Source: Paracoccaceae bacterium (GTDB taxonomy: Bacteria; Pseudomonadota; Alphaproteobacteria; Rhodobacterales; Rhodobacteraceae). Taken from it: 37,038 bases of DNA. The notes below the pieces were generated by a model. It did no database searches, was not told the DNA's origin, and was given only the letters and a program-made list of their open reading frames with translations. Where the stretch lies: the NCBI GenBank assembly GCA_017510335.1, contig JAFWNM010000018.1, positions 1 to 37,038 of the forward strand, in the 5' to 3' direction. Positions 15,422 through 24,766 of the stretch are shown in pieces. A program made the position numbers and the translations under genes. How positions within the stretch are numbered: the stretch's first letter is position 1; the number at the start of each line of letters is the position of its first letter.

Positions 15422-15481
15422 GCAGCAATCCCGCATGCAGTCCGCATGTGGCAATGTTCAATCTCTCTGCAAGGTCTCATC

Positions 15482-15943
15482 ATGAAAACCTACACAGCCA
15501 AACCGGCGGAGATCGAAAAGAAATGGATCCTGATTGATGCAGAAGGCATCGTTCTGGGCCGTCTTGCTTCGATTATCGCAATGCGCTTGCGCGGCAAGCA
15601 CAAGGCCACCTTCACCCCGCATATGGACATGGGCGACAATGTTATTGTCATCAATGCCGACAAGGTGCAGTTGACCGGCAACAAGCGCAACAAGCCCAAC
15701 TACTGGCACACCGGCTATCCCGGTGGGATCAAGTCGCGCACCACTGGCCAGATTCTGGAAGGCAAGTTTCCGGAGCGTGTTGTAATGCAAGCGGTCAAGC
15801 GCATGCTGCCCGGCGGCCCCCTGTCCCGCCAGCAAATGACCAATCTGCGCGTTTATGCCGGTGCCGAGCATCCGCATGAAGCACAACAGCCCGATGTGCT
15901 GGACGTGCGCGCGATGAACACCAAGAACACGCGGAGTGCATGA
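15482..15943 (+). CDS. rplM: 50S ribosomal protein L13
   Basis: At 153 aa it is typical of alphaproteobacterial L13, an early-assembly protein of the large ribosomal subunit. It begins [15 protein letters not shown] and has the family blocks [58 protein letters not shown], and [16 protein letters not shown] followed by [16 protein letters not shown]. The ATG at 15482 was chosen because family members start there and AAGG lies upstream; an in-frame ATG at 15446 would add an unrelated extension. The gene runs into rpsI. Confidence 0.97.
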   Translation: MKTYTAKPAEIEKKWILIDAEGIVLGRLASIIAMRLRGKHKATFTPHMDMGDNVIVINADKVQLTGNKRNKPNYWHTGYPGGIKSRTTGQILEGKFPERVVMQAVKRMLPGGPLSRQQMTNLRVYAGAEHPHEAQQPDVLDVRAMNTKNTRSA

Positions 15944-15945
15944 TC

Positions 15946-16425
15946 ATGTCTGAAGATCTGAAAACCCTCGACGATCTGAAATCCGCCATCACCCCAGCGG
16001 TTGACGATGCCCCTGCGCGTGAACCAGTGCGCGACGATCTGGGCCGCGCCTATGCGACCGGCAAACGCAAGGATGCGGTCGCCCGCGTCTGGATTCGTCC
16101 CGGTTCCGGCAAGGTGGTCGTGAACGGCAAGGAAATGGCCGCCTATTTCGCGCGCCCTGTGCTGCAGATGATCCTGCGCCAGCCGTTTCAGGTTGCCGGT
16201 GTTGTCGACCAGTTCGACGTCATGGCAACTGTGGCCGGTGGTGGCCTGTCAGGTCAGGCCGGCGCGGTCAAGCATGGCATTTCCAAAGCGCTGCAACTGT
16301 ATGATCCCAGCCTGCGCGCCGCGCTGAAAGCGGCTGGTTTCCTGACCCGCGACAGCCGCGTTGTGGAACGCAAGAAATACGGCAAGCCAAAAGCACGCCG
16401 CAGCTTCCAGTTCTCCAAGCGTTAA
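15946..16425 (+). CDS. rpsI: 30S ribosomal protein S9
   Basis: S9 of the small subunit, about 159 aa. A charged N-terminal extension of about 35 residues, common in alphaproteobacteria, precedes the conserved core [30 protein letters not shown]. The C-terminus ends FQFSKR, the basic tail that reaches the P-site tRNA. ATG at 15946 is preferred, as GGAG (15933-15936) lies nine bases upstream; ATG at 15940 overlaps the rplM stop but is only three bases from that site. A clear intrinsic terminator follows at 16450-16484. Confidence 0.97.
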   Translation: MSEDLKTLDDLKSAITPAVDDAPAREPVRDDLGRAYATGKRKDAVARVWIRPGSGKVVVNGKEMAAYFARPVLQMILRQPFQVAGVVDQFDVMATVAGGGLSGQAGAVKHGISKALQLYDPSLRAALKAAGFLTRDSRVVERKKYGKPKARRSFQFSKR

Positions 16426-16449
16426 GCTGCTTTTCCTGCATACGATACA

Positions 16450-16484
16450 CCGTCCGAACAGCGATGTTCGGGCGGTTTTCTTTT
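16450..16484 (+). terminator. Intrinsic terminator of rplM-rpsI
   Basis: CCGTCCGAACA (16450-16460) pairs with TGTTCGGGCGG (16465-16475) over 11 positions with one G-T pair. The loop is GCGA, a stable GNRA tetraloop. The run TTTTCTTTT (16476-16484) follows directly. It begins 25 bases after the rpsI stop codon and is the clearest rho-independent terminator in the window. Confidence 0.92.
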
Positions 16485-16541
16485 GCCCTTTCCCTTTCTG
16501 GCCGGAGTTGATTAACTGGCCCCGAACCAAAGGAGGGATGC

Positions 16542-16955
16542 ATGTATAAACATATTCTGGTGACTGTTGCCTATGATGAAGGCCATGACGCTGCCCCTTC
16601 GCTGCAGGTCGCGCGCAACCTGGCGGATGCGGGCGCGCAGATCAGTCTGATCCATGTGATGGACCCGCCGCCAAGCTTTGCGATCAGCTATTTGCCCGAT
16701 GGCTGGCGCGAGGATATGCGCAATGCAATCGAGGCCGACTTGCTGACGCTTGCGGGGGGCTGGGAAAACACGGCCGTTCATGTCACCGAAGGGGATGCGG
16801 CGCAGCAAATCCTTGATGTTGCGCAGATGCAGTCGGTGGATTGCATCGTCATCGCGTCACACAGGCCGGGCACGCAGGGGCTGTTTCTGGGGTCCACGGC
16901 CACCAAGGTAGTGTCACGCGCGCAATGCGCTGTGCATGTGGTCCGCCGCGTTTGA
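16542..16955 (+). CDS. Universal stress protein (UspA family)
   Basis: The 137-aa single-domain protein has the alpha/beta nucleotide-binding fold: MYKHILVTVAYDE as first strand, ISLIHVMD as second, and CIVIASHRPG leading into the ATP-binding GTQGLFLGSTATKVV, which fits the Gx2Gx9G(S/T) pattern of ATP-binding members. It ends with AVHVVRR. The start at 16542 follows AAAGGAGG five bases upstream. Such proteins are cytosolic and rise in stress or stationary phase; the partner is unknown. It follows the rpsI terminator and overlaps or nearly touches the nucleosidase gene. Confidence 0.92.
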   Translation: MYKHILVTVAYDEGHDAAPSLQVARNLADAGAQISLIHVMDPPPSFAISYLPDGWREDMRNAIEADLLTLAGGWENTAVHVTEGDAAQQILDVAQMQSVDCIVIASHRPGTQGLFLGSTATKVVSRAQCAVHVVRRV

Positions 16956-16981
16956 GTGTTACATTGGTCGCTGGCCATCGG

Positions 16982-17599
16982 GTGTTGTTTCTGATGGCCG
17001 TTCAGGCGGAATACGGGCCGAACCTGCGCGCAAGATTCGCGCCTGTTCTGACAGGCGTCGGCCCGGTTGAGGCGGGTGTGGTCACAACGGCCACCCTTGC
17101 CGCCCTGCGCGGCATGCAGGGGGGGCTGCCTGATCTTTTGGTGTCACTGGGTTCAGCAGGATCGGCGCGGCTGGACCATTGCGGCGTCTATCAAGCGTGC
17201 GCTGTTGCTTACCGCGACATGGATGCATCGCCCCTGGGGTTTGCGCGCGGGGTGACGCCGTTTCTGGACATGCCTGCGGAACTGCCGCTGGGGCCTGCAA
17301 TCCCCGGCCTTGCGCAAGCCAGCCTGTCCACGGGGGGCAGCGTCGTGTCAGGGGATATGTATGATACGATTGCCCAGGACATGGTCGATATGGAAAGCTT
17401 TGCGGTGCTGCGCGCCTGCCAACACTTTGACGTGCCACTGATTGCGCTGCGCGGTATTTCGGACGGCAAGGCCCCGTTGGCGGGGTTGCATGACTGGACT
17501 GAATATCTGCATATCATTGACGAAGGGCTTGCGCTGGCTGTGGACAAGCTGGAAACCGCGTTGGGCGCGGGGCAGATGAACCTTCGCGCGAAACATTAA
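16982..17599 (+). CDS. 5'-methylthioadenosine/S-adenosylhomocysteine nucleosidase
   Basis: About 205 aa. The enzyme cleaves adenine from methylthioadenosine and S-adenosylhomocysteine, recycling by-products of polyamine synthesis and methylation. Family features are MAVQAEYGPNL, LTGVGPVEAGV, PDLLVSLGSAGSA, DMDASPLGF, GDMYD, the purine and ribose-binding MVDMESFAV with its glutamate, and RGISDG with the catalytic aspartate. The start is uncertain. No ATG lies ahead of the first strand: GTG at 16982 is given here, TTG at 16952 would overlap the uspA stop codon (TTGA), and ATG at 16994 would shorten strand one. None has a good ribosome site, so coupling to uspA is likely. Confidence 0.85.
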   Translation: MLFLMAVQAEYGPNLRARFAPVLTGVGPVEAGVVTTATLAALRGMQGGLPDLLVSLGSAGSARLDHCGVYQACAVAYRDMDASPLGFARGVTPFLDMPAELPLGPAIPGLAQASLSTGGSVVSGDMYDTIAQDMVDMESFAVLRACQHFDVPLIALRGISDGKAPLAGLHDWTEYLHIIDEGLALAVDKLETALGAGQMNLRAKH

Positions 17600-17621
17600 G
17601 ATCGCCCGTTAAGAAGCTGCT

Positions 17622-18659
17622 TTATATATAAATTCGACTGTATCTTTGGCCCAGGGATGTCAGTATTTCATACCCTATAGTGCCAATCTGGTCGGCAATG
17701 TCATCGACCCCCTGATGCGCGCAAAGCAGGTCCAGCGTTTGCGGGGCTTCTTGAAGCGCGCTGACATCAATGGTCAGCAGGTCCATGGACACACGCCCCA
17801 CCAGCGGGCAGGCCGTTGCCCCGTGCCACAGCGTGGCCTTGCCTGACAGGGCGCGATGAATGCCATCAGCATACCCCGCCGCAATTGTGGCAAGGCGCAT
17901 GTCGCGCGGTGCCGTGAAGCTGTTGCCATAGCCCACGGTTTCACCTTGGCGCACGTCGCGCGTCTGGATGACCGGGATCGACAGGCGCACCACGGGGCGC
18001 GCGCCCGCGTAGGGTTGCCCGCCATACAGCCCGATTCCGGGACGCGTGATGTCGAAATGATACTCTTGTCCCAGCAGCACGCCGCCAGTGGCCGACAGGG
18101 ACCGCGCCACCGCGATTCCGTCGGTCATGCGCCGGAATTCCGCCAGTTGTTGTGCGTTCATCGGGTGGTCCGGTTCATCCGCGCAGGCCAGATGTGACAT
18201 GACCAACTGGCACGGACCGGCCAGCAAATCAGGTGCAAGCGCAGCCCAATCCGGCGCTTCCATGCCAAGCCTGTTCATGCCTGTATCAAGCTGCACCCCA
18301 TAGGGGTGGTCGGGCAGGGCCGCGCGGTGGCGCTGCACCTGTTCAGGCGCGTTGAGCATGGGAATCAGGTTCGCGCCGGAAATAAAGGCCGCATCACCTT
18401 GCATATGTCCGCCATAGACATGGATCGGCAGGTCAGGGCCAAGGGCCGTGCGCAGCGCCACCCCTTCTTCGGCAATGGCGACAAAAAAGCGTCTTGCGCC
18501 TGCATTTGCCAGGGCCGTGGCCACCGCGCCCGCCCCCAGACCATAGCCATTGGCCTTGACGGTTGCGGCCGTTTCAACGCCCGCGCCCGAAACTGCATCC
18601 AGCCCTGTCCAGTTTGCCTGAAGGGCCGAAAGATCGATATGTAGCTGTGCTTGTCCCAT
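17622..18659 (-). CDS. alr: Alanine racemase
   Basis: The 345-aa PLP enzyme makes D-alanine for peptidoglycan. Lys35 in [12 protein letters not shown] is the Schiff-base lysine, and Tyr244 in [12 protein letters not shown] is the second catalytic base. Other family blocks are [24 protein letters not shown], and [12 protein letters not shown]. The ATG at 18659 ([10 protein letters not shown]) is chosen because the family starts just before IDLSAL; a longer frame to 18746 has no support. It is convergent with the nucleosidase gene, with 22 bases between the stop codons. The C-terminus (SRIYI) is encoded by an unusually AT-rich stretch. Confidence 0.95.
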   Translation of the reverse strand: MGQAQLHIDLSALQANWTGLDAVSGAGVETAATVKANGYGLGAGAVATALANAGARRFFVAIAEEGVALRTALGPDLPIHVYGGHMQGDAAFISGANLIPMLNAPEQVQRHRAALPDHPYGVQLDTGMNRLGMEAPDWAALAPDLLAGPCQLVMSHLACADEPDHPMNAQQLAEFRRMTDGIAVARSLSATGGVLLGQEYHFDITRPGIGLYGGQPYAGARPVVRLSIPVIQTRDVRQGETVGYGNSFTAPRDMRLATIAAGYADGIHRALSGKATLWHGATACPLVGRVSMDLLTIDVSALQEAPQTLDLLCAHQGVDDIADQIGTIGYEILTSLGQRYSRIYI

Positions 18660-18766
18660 GGCGCCGCGATTGCGCCAAGCCCGCGCCAAGGTCAAGATGG
18701 AAAATGCGCCTTCTGCGCCGGTGCGCAATCGCGCCGGTCCACACAAACATCAGGGCGCTGGGGGGG

Positions 18767-18841
18767 TGGTGCTGCTGGAGAGATTTGAACTCTCGACCTC
18801 TCCCTTACCAAGGGAGTGCTCTGCCCCTGAGCTACAGCAGC
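18767..18841 (-). tRNA. tRNA-Thr (anticodon GGT)
   Basis: On the minus strand the acceptor stem GCTGCTG (18841-18835) pairs with CAGCAGC (18777-18771). The D arm contains AGCTCAGGGGCAGAGC. The anticodon stem CTCCC/GGGAG encloses the loop TTGGTAA with anticodon GGT. The T arm is GAGAG-TTCAAAT-CTCTC. The discriminator is A, and CCA is encoded (18769-18767). All arms are complete. Confidence 0.97.
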
Positions 18842-18864
18842 GTAACACGGTGGCTACGGGCGGC

Positions 18865-18893
18865 TAGGTAGTCCGAAAATTTTGTACACGCAA
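18865..18893 (-). promoter_or_regulatory. Candidate promoter of tRNA-Thr
   Basis: On the minus strand TTGCGT (18893-18888) and TACCTA (18870-18865), spaced 17 bases, could serve as -35 and -10 elements. The -10 ends 23 bases before the mature 5' end of the tRNA, leaving a short leader. Confidence 0.35.
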
Positions 18894-18937
18894 CCCCCAA
18901 TCTGGACGCTTTTTCAAACTTCGGATACCAAGGGGGC

Positions 18938-19120
18938 ATGAGCGTAGAAAAACCCATCCCGCCCCGCAGCCCCAAAACCCCGCCCGACCCGCGCGCTGCA
19001 CGGTTGAAAGCGGCGCTGAAAGCGAATATCGCCAGACGCAAGGCACAGGCGCGCGCGCGTGACGGGCAGGACATGTCCAAGGATCACGCCGTGCAGGATA
19101 CAGACCTTCACAAAGAATAA
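18938..19120 (+). CDS. Small basic conserved hypothetical protein upstream of murA
   Basis: This 60-aa protein has a proline-rich N-terminus ([13 protein letters not shown]) and then a single strongly basic, alanine-rich helix ([22 protein letters not shown]). It has no membrane segment. The ribosome site AAGGGGG lies just before the ATG. It ends 11 bases before murA. Small proteins of this type before murA are, as I recall, seen in other Rhodobacterales, which together with the spacing argues that it is real. No function is known to me. Confidence 0.72.
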   Translation: MSVEKPIPPRSPKTPPDPRAARLKAALKANIARRKAQARARDGQDMSKDHAVQDTDLHKE

Positions 19121-19131
19121 GGGCACGCAGT

Positions 19132-20400
19132 ATGGATTCGATCGTCATTACCGGCAATGGTCCCCTGAACGGGGTTATCCCCATTGCAGGGGCCAAGAAT
19201 GCGTGTCTTACGCTGATGCCCGCCACGTTGCTGACCGACCAGCCGCTGACGCTGACCAATGCACCGCGCCTGTCGGATATTCGCACCATGACGGAATTGC
19301 TGGAATCACTGGGCGCAGAAGTGGCCAGCCTGCAAGACGGGCAGGTGCTGGCGCTGTCCAGCCATGACCTGAGCAGCCACCGCGCGGATTATGACATCGT
19401 GCGCAAGATGCGGGCGTCCATTCTGGTTCTGGGGCCGATGCTGGCGCGCGACGGGCATGCGGTTGTCTCCTTGCCCGGCGGCTGTGCCATTGGCGCGCGG
19501 CCTGTGGATTTGCACCTGCGCGCGCTGGAAGCGCTGGGGGCGGAACTGGATTTGCGCGATGGCTATGTGCATGCCAAAGCCGTGGGCGGGTTGCGCGGGG
19601 CGCGGTTCGAATTTCCCATCGTCTCTGTCGGGGCTACGGAAAACGCGCTGATGGCGGCCACGCTGGCGCGCGGCACCACGATTTTGGAAAACGCCGCGCG
19701 CGAACCCGAAATCGTGGATCTGGCGCAATGCCTGCGACGCATGGGCGCGCAGATCGAGGGCGAGGGGACAAGCACCATAACAATTCAGGGTGTGGCCAGC
19801 CTTGGCGCGGCCACCCATCCTGTTGTAACCGACCGTATTGAGCTGGGCACTTATATGCTGGCCCCTGCAATTGCGGGCGGGTCGGTGGAACTGCTTGGCG
19901 GGCGGCTGGATCTGGTGCAGGCCTTCGCGGACAAGCTGGCCGAGGCCGGGGTCGCGGTGGAAGAAACCGCGCGCGGGGTGCGTGTGACGCGCAAGGCGGA
20001 CCGCTTGCGCGCGGTGAATGTGGCAACCGAACCTTTCCCCGGCTTTCCGACCGACCTGCAGGCGCAATTCATGGCCGCCATGTGCACCGCCGATGGCGAG
20101 TCGGTGCTGGAAGAACATATTTTCGAGAATCGCTTCATGCATGCGCCCGAACTGGCGCGGATGGGGGCCAGAATAGACGTGCATGGCGGCACTGCGCGGG
20201 TAACGGGCGTCACCAAGCTGCGCGGCGCGCCGGTGATGGCCACGGATTTGCGCGCCTCTGTGTCGCTGATCCTTGCGGGGCTGGCGGCGGAAGGAGAAAC
20301 CGTGGTCAGCCGCGTGTATCACCTTGATCGCGGGTATGAACGGGTGGAGGAAAAGCTGGGCGCGTGCGGGGCGCGTATCGAACGGATCAGCAAATCATGA
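19132..20400 (+). CDS. murA: UDP-N-acetylglucosamine 1-carboxyvinyltransferase
   Basis: The 422-aa cytosolic enzyme transfers enolpyruvate from PEP to UDP-GlcNAc, the first committed step of peptidoglycan synthesis. K22-N23 in IAGAKNA bind PEP. The flexible loop [16 protein letters not shown] has the catalytic Cys118, so the enzyme should be of the fosfomycin-sensitive type. Later typical blocks are [31 protein letters not shown], and TDLQAQFMA. The length is normal. The stop codon overlaps the ATG of the DUF2948 gene (ATGA). Confidence 0.97.
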   Translation: MDSIVITGNGPLNGVIPIAGAKNACLTLMPATLLTDQPLTLTNAPRLSDIRTMTELLESLGAEVASLQDGQVLALSSHDLSSHRADYDIVRKMRASILVLGPMLARDGHAVVSLPGGCAIGARPVDLHLRALEALGAELDLRDGYVHAKAVGGLRGARFEFPIVSVGATENALMAATLARGTTILENAAREPEIVDLAQCLRRMGAQIEGEGTSTITIQGVASLGAATHPVVTDRIELGTYMLAPAIAGGSVELLGGRLDLVQAFADKLAEAGVAVEETARGVRVTRKADRLRAVNVATEPFPGFPTDLQAQFMAAMCTADGESVLEEHIFENRFMHAPELARMGARIDVHGGTARVTGVTKLRGAPVMATDLRASVSLILAGLAAEGETVVSRVYHLDRGYERVEEKLGACGARIERISKS

Positions 20401-20885
20401 GTGATGCCCGGTTTGAAGATGGCGCAGACCGTCCCTTGCGGGTGCAGGCCCTTGATACGGATGATCTGAAAATCCTGTCGGCGCTGGTGCAGGATGCTGT
20501 TACGCCGGTGTCTGAAATGGCATGGGACCGCCGCAAACGCCGCTTTGCGATGCTGATAAACCGCTTCCGTTGGGAAGATCGCAGCCGCGCGGATGCCGCA
20601 GGCGGCGATTATGAGCGTGTGCAGGCCCTTCTGGTTGTCAGTGATGTGCTGGGCGTGGCCAGTCACGGATTTTTGCGCAAGGACACGGATCTGGTGCTGT
20701 CGATTCTGTCCATCGGGTTTGAACCCGGCACAGATGGCAGCGGGCATGTGACGCTGATTCTGGCGGGGGATGGCGAAATCCGGTTGTCGGTTGAATGTCT
20801 GGATGTGGCGCTATCTGACGTGACGCGGCCCTATCGTGCCCCGTCCGGCAAGGCGCCGCGCCACCCGTTGGATAAGGATACCTGA
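20397..20885 (+). CDS. DUF2948 family protein
   Basis: The 162-aa protein is a conserved alphaproteobacterial hypothetical that usually sits between murA and hisD, as here. The blocks [43 protein letters not shown] and [10 protein letters not shown] are typical. It has alternating strand-like segments toward the end ([27 protein letters not shown]), no signal peptide, and no membrane segment. The start ATG overlaps the murA stop codon, and the stop overlaps the hisD start (TGATG), so the three genes are tightly coupled. The function is unknown. Confidence 0.88.
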   Translation: MSDARFEDGADRPLRVQALDTDDLKILSALVQDAVTPVSEMAWDRRKRRFAMLINRFRWEDRSRADAAGGDYERVQALLVVSDVLGVASHGFLRKDTDLVLSILSIGFEPGTDGSGHVTLILAGDGEIRLSVECLDVALSDVTRPYRAPSGKAPRHPLDKDT

Positions 20886-22186
20886 TGCCTGTGTTTCTGG
20901 ACAGCCGCGATGCGGATTTTGAAACGGCCTTTTGCAGCTTGCTGGGCGCAAAACGCGAAGAGTCCGTCGATGTGGATGACACTGTTGCCGCCATCATCGC
21001 GGATGTGCGCAAACGTGGCGATGCAGCCGTCATCGAGTTGACAGCGAAATTCGACAAGCTGGACCTGACACCGGACACGCTTGCGTTTTCCAGTGACGAA
21101 ATCGATGCCGAATGCGCCCGTGTTCCCGACGAGGAGCGTGCCGCGCTGGAACTGGCGGCGGCGCGCATTCGCGCCTATCATGACCGCCAGCGCCCGCAGG
21201 ACATGCGCTGGGTTGATGACACGGGCGCCGAACTGGGCTGGCGTTGGGGGCCTGTGGCGGCAGCGGGGCTGTATGTGCCGGGGGGGCTGGCAAGCTATCC
21301 GTCCTCGGTGCTGATGAATGCCATTCCCGCGCAGGTCGCGGGTGTTGAGCGTCTGGTTATTTGCGCACCCACACCCGCCGGCAAGGTCAACCCGCTGGTG
21401 CTGCTGGCGGCCAGATTGTCGGGGGTTGAAACTGTCTACAGGATTGGTGGCGCGCAAGCCATTGCGGCGCTGGCTTATGGCACGCAAACCATTGCGCCGG
21501 TCGACAAGATAACCGGGCCGGGCAATGCGTTTGTCGCGGCAGCCAAGCGCCGTGTCTTTGGTCATGTGGGCATTGACATGATTGCAGGCCCGTCTGAAAT
21601 TCTGGTCATCGCTGATGGCCAGTCGGACCCCGACTGGATTGCGCTGGACCTGCTGTCACAGGCCGAACATGACGAAAGCGCGCAATCCATTCTGATCACC
21701 ACTGATGCGGCATTTGGCAAGGCCGTCGCGCAAGCGGTGGAAAAGCGCCTTGAAACACTGGAACGGCGCGCGATTGCGGGCGCAAGCTGGCGCGAGTATG
21801 GCGCGATCATCACAGTGCGCGACCTGTCCGAGGCGGCGGCCCTGTCCGACCGGATCGCGCCCGAGCATCTGGAACTTTGCGTGGCCGACGCGGAAGCCCT
21901 GCTGGCGCAGATCACCCATGCGGGTGCTGTCTTTCTGGGCCATTGGACGCCCGAGGCGATTGGCGATTACATTGGCGGGCCGAACCATGTCTTGCCCACG
22001 GCGCGTTCGGCGCGGTTTTCATCAGGCCTGTCGGTGCTGGATTTCATGAAGCGCACAACGCTGGCGCGTATGACCCCCGAAGCCCTGGCCGCTATTGGCC
22101 CCGCTGCCGAGCAACTGGCCAATTCCGAAAGCCTGCAAGCCCATGGATTAAGTGTGCGCGCAAGACTGGACCGGCTGAACCGCTGA
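20885..22186 (+). CDS. hisD: Histidinol dehydrogenase
   Basis: The 433-aa zinc enzyme oxidises L-histidinol to L-histidine with two NAD+ in the last steps of histidine synthesis. The signature runs from residue 209 to 241 (ITGPGNAFVAAAKRRVFG, then IDMIAGPSEIL). Zinc and substrate residues are seen in SQAEHDESAQ (Gln259, His262) and GPNHVLPT. It overlaps the DUF2948 stop by one base. In many relatives UPF0262 and a low-molecular-weight phosphatase gene follow hisD; here they are absent and a catabolic-looking cluster begins 110 bases on, after a copy of the repeated 25-nt motif. Confidence 0.96.
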   Translation: MPVFLDSRDADFETAFCSLLGAKREESVDVDDTVAAIIADVRKRGDAAVIELTAKFDKLDLTPDTLAFSSDEIDAECARVPDEERAALELAAARIRAYHDRQRPQDMRWVDDTGAELGWRWGPVAAAGLYVPGGLASYPSSVLMNAIPAQVAGVERLVICAPTPAGKVNPLVLLAARLSGVETVYRIGGAQAIAALAYGTQTIAPVDKITGPGNAFVAAAKRRVFGHVGIDMIAGPSEILVIADGQSDPDWIALDLLSQAEHDESAQSILITTDAAFGKAVAQAVEKRLETLERRAIAGASWREYGAIITVRDLSEAAALSDRIAPEHLELCVADAEALLAQITHAGAVFLGHWTPEAIGDYIGGPNHVLPTARSARFSSGLSVLDFMKRTTLARMTPEALAAIGPAAEQLANSESLQAHGLSVRARLDRLNR

Positions 22187-22213
22187 TGCCGTCCGGATAT
22201 TCGACGTTGTGCG

Positions 22214-22238
22214 ATTGAGTATTTTTGGCAAGATGAAA
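22214..22238 (+). repeat. Repeated ~25-nt intergenic motif, copy 2, with adjacent hairpin
   Basis: ATTGAGTATTTTTGGCAAGA, continuing TGAAA, lies between hisD and the dehalogenase gene. It is nearly identical to 9405-9429 and to the complement of 25558-25581. A hairpin follows: CAGGGGC (22245-22251) and GCCCCTG (22257-22263) with a GAAAT loop. Together they may mark the end of the murA-hisD unit. Confidence 0.8.
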
Positions 22239-22295
22239 CATGTGCAGGGGCGAAATGCCCCTGTGCGTGTCGCGCCGGAATAAAGGGAGAAGCGC

Positions 22296-22982
22296 ATGAC
22301 CATCCGCCTGTGTGTATTTGATGCCTATGGCACGTTATTTGACGTTGACGGGGCTGCGCGCAGTGCTGCAAGCGGGCCGGACGGGCAGCTATTGGCGCAG
22401 GTCTGGCCGCAGCTTTCGGCCAGCTGGCGGCGCAAGCAGCTTGAATATACATGGTTGCGCGCGGCGGCCGGCCATCATGCCGATTTTGCGCAAGTGACTG
22501 AAAACGCGCTGGATTGGGCGCTGGAGGAGGCGGGCCTTGATGATGCGGGCCTGCGCGCGCGCTTGCTGGAGTTGTATCAGGAATTGCCCGTCTTTGCGGA
22601 AGTGCCAGACAGTTTGCGGGGGCTGGCCGCGCGCGGCATGGCGCTTGCGATTTTGTCGAATGGCACACCGGCCATGCTGGCCAGTGCGGTGCGGGCGTGC
22701 GGGTTGCAGGACATGTTTCAGGCGGTACTGTCGGTCGAGGATGTGGGCGTGTTCAAACCTGCAGGCGCTGTCTATGACATGGTGGGCGCGCGTTTTGGCG
22801 TCGCGCCGCAAGAGGTGCTGTTCATTTCGTCCAATGGCTGGGATATTTGCGCAGGCGCGGCCTACGGGTTTCGCACGCTGTGGGTGAACCGGGCGGGGGC
22901 GCCTGTGGACAGGCTGTTCGGGCGGCCGGATGCTGTGGCCCGCGATCTGCGCGGCGTGGGCGCGCAATTGGGGGATGTGTAG
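22296..22982 (+). CDS. L-2-haloacid dehalogenase (HAD type II)
   Basis: The 228-aa cytosolic enzyme of the HAD superfamily would remove the halogen from L-2-haloalkanoates to give D-2-hydroxy acids. All key residues of the type II group are visible: nucleophile Asp9 and Thr13 in CVFDAYGTLFDV, the halide-pocket Arg in KQLEYTWLR, Ser-Asn in LSNGTPAML, Lys and Tyr in FKPAGAVYDM, and the Ser-Asn-Asp set in SSNGWDICAGA. This supports true haloacid dehalogenase chemistry more than general phosphatase activity, though the natural substrate is unproven. The start follows AAGGGAGAAG. Its stop codon directly abuts the ATG of the next gene. Confidence 0.9.
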   Translation: MTIRLCVFDAYGTLFDVDGAARSAASGPDGQLLAQVWPQLSASWRRKQLEYTWLRAAAGHHADFAQVTENALDWALEEAGLDDAGLRARLLELYQELPVFAEVPDSLRGLAARGMALAILSNGTPAMLASAVRACGLQDMFQAVLSVEDVGVFKPAGAVYDMVGARFGVAPQEVLFISSNGWDICAGAAYGFRTLWVNRAGAPVDRLFGRPDAVARDLRGVGAQLGDV

Positions 22983-23804
22983 ATGCCGTTTTTCACGGCC
23001 TCGGACGGGGCGCAGTTGCATTATACGGATGCGGGGCATGGCCGCGCGCTGGTGTGTCTTGCGGGCCTGACGCGCAACGGGCGGGATTTCGACTATCTTG
23101 CGCCCCATTTGCCACCGCTGCGCATGATCCGGCTGGATTACCGCGGACGCGGGAAATCGGAATGGACGGGCGCGGACAGCTATACCGTGCCGCGCGAAGC
23201 TGCGGATGTGGTGGAGTTGCTGGACCATCTGGGGCTGGAGCAGGCAGCGGTGCTGGGCACGTCGCGCGGGGGGATCATTGCGATGTATCTGGCCAGCACC
23301 GCGCAGGACAGGTTGCGCGGGATCTGCCTGAACGACATTGGCGCAGTCATCAACATGCCGGGGTTGATGCGGATTGCCGGGTATGTCGGGCGCACGCCAT
23401 CTGCACGGAGCCATGCCGAAGCTGCCATGGCGCTGGCGCGGGCCTGTCCTGAATTCAGCGATATTCCCCAAGGACGCTGGATGGAAGAGGCACGCAAGCA
23501 TTTCATCCAGACAGATCAGGGGTTGGATCTGACCTATGACCCTGCGCTGCGCGATGCTTTTCTGGCCGCGATGGCGGGCGGCGGCGGGGATTTATGGCCG
23601 CTTTTTGACGCCTGCGCCGGATTGCCGCTGGCATTGATTCGTGGCGCTACTTCCGATTTGCTGAGTGCAGAGACTGCGCAGCAAATGCAGGACCGCCGCC
23701 CCGATATGATTTTTGAGGAAGTGCCGGGGCGGGGCCATATCCCGTTTCTGGACGAGGCAGAATCGCTGCGTGCGATTCATCAATGGTTGGGAATGTGCCT
23801 GTGA
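22983..23804 (+). CDS. Alpha/beta hydrolase
   Basis: The 273-aa protein has an intact catalytic set: nucleophile Ser in the elbow LGTSRGG, an acidic residue after ALIRGATSDLL (Asp), and His in GRGHIPFLDE. The oxyanion region LVCLAGLTRNGRDFDYLAP and the DYRGRGKS strand loop are typical of the esterase/lactonase-like group. It has no signal peptide. It starts directly at the end of the dehalogenase gene and overlaps the PLP dehydratase gene. The substrate is not predictable; an ester or lactone hydrolase role is the usual guess. Confidence 0.88.
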   Translation: MPFFTASDGAQLHYTDAGHGRALVCLAGLTRNGRDFDYLAPHLPPLRMIRLDYRGRGKSEWTGADSYTVPREAADVVELLDHLGLEQAAVLGTSRGGIIAMYLASTAQDRLRGICLNDIGAVINMPGLMRIAGYVGRTPSARSHAEAAMALARACPEFSDIPQGRWMEEARKHFIQTDQGLDLTYDPALRDAFLAAMAGGGGDLWPLFDACAGLPLALIRGATSDLLSAETAQQMQDRRPDMIFEEVPGRGHIPFLDEAESLRAIHQWLGMCL

Positions 23805-24766
23805 ATATTGACATGATCGAAGCGGCACGCGCGCGCCTGCACGGCCACGCGCGGCGTACGCCGCTGGTGTCGTCGCCTTTTCTGGACGAGATTGCGGGGC
23901 GCAAGGTGCTGGTCAAGGCAGAATGCCTGCAACATACTGGCAGCTTCAAGTTTCGTGGTGCGTGGTCTGCAGTGACTGCACTGCCAAACGATGTGCGCGG
24001 CGTAATTGCCTTCTCATCGGGCAATCATGCGCAGGGTGTGGCCTATGCGGCGGGTTTGCGCGGGTTGTCGGCGGTCATCATCATGCCGCGCGATGCGCCG
24101 GCCATCAAGATTGCCAATACCCGCGCGCTGGGGGCCGAAGTGGTGCTGTATGACCGCGCGTCCGAGGATCGCGATGCGCTGGGGGCAAAACTTGCCGCTG
24201 AACGCGGGCTAAGCCTGATCCAGCCTTTTGACCACCCGCAGGTGATTGCGGGGCAGGGCACAACGGGGCTGGAGATTGCCGAACAGGCCGCGGAACACGG
24301 TGTGACATCCGCGCAGGTGCTGGTGTGTTGCGGGGGCGGGGGGCTGACATCTGGGATTGCGCTGGCGCTGGAGCAATACGCGCCCGACATGCTGGTGCGC
24401 ACAGTTGAACCCGAAGGGTTCGATGATGTGGCAAAATCGCTGACTGCGGGGCAGGTTGTGACACACCCGCTGCGCACGGGACTGTGCGATGCGATTGTAA
24501 CGCCCGCGCCGGGGCAGCTGACCTGGCCGGTCTTGCAGCGTTTGTGCGGGCCGGGGCTGGTGGTCAGTGACGCGCAGGTGCTGGCGGCAATGGCGCTGGC
24601 ATTTGAGCGGCTGAAGATTGTCGTGGAACCGGGCGGCGCAGTGGCGTTGGCAGCGGCGCTGTTCCTGCCTGACCAGATCGCAGGCGACAGCATGATCGTG
24701 ACCGTCTCAGGCGGCAATGTGGACCGCGATGTGTTCCAGCGGGCGCTGGGGGCTGCGCGCGCATGA
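23801..24766 (+). CDS. PLP-dependent threonine/serine dehydratase family protein
   Basis: The 321-aa fold-type II PLP enzyme has the Schiff-base lysine in GSFKFRGAW, the substrate loop FSSGNHAQGVA, the phosphate-binding CGGGGLTSG, and the C-terminal VEPGGAVALAAAL and TVSGGNVD. It lacks the regulatory ACT domain of biosynthetic IlvA, so it is of the catabolic or serine racemase/hydroxyaspartate dehydratase size. The exact substrate (threonine, serine or 3-hydroxyaspartate) is open. The GTG start at 23801 overlaps the upstream stop codon (GTGA); an ATG at 23783 would add six residues. The stop codon overlaps the next ATG (ATGA). Confidence 0.88.
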   Translation: MNIDMIEAARARLHGHARRTPLVSSPFLDEIAGRKVLVKAECLQHTGSFKFRGAWSAVTALPNDVRGVIAFSSGNHAQGVAYAAGLRGLSAVIIMPRDAPAIKIANTRALGAEVVLYDRASEDRDALGAKLAAERGLSLIQPFDHPQVIAGQGTTGLEIAEQAAEHGVTSAQVLVCCGGGGLTSGIALALEQYAPDMLVRTVEPEGFDDVAKSLTAGQVVTHPLRTGLCDAIVTPAPGQLTWPVLQRLCGPGLVVSDAQVLAAMALAFERLKIVVEPGGAVALAAALFLPDQIAGDSMIVTVSGGNVDRDVFQRALGAARA

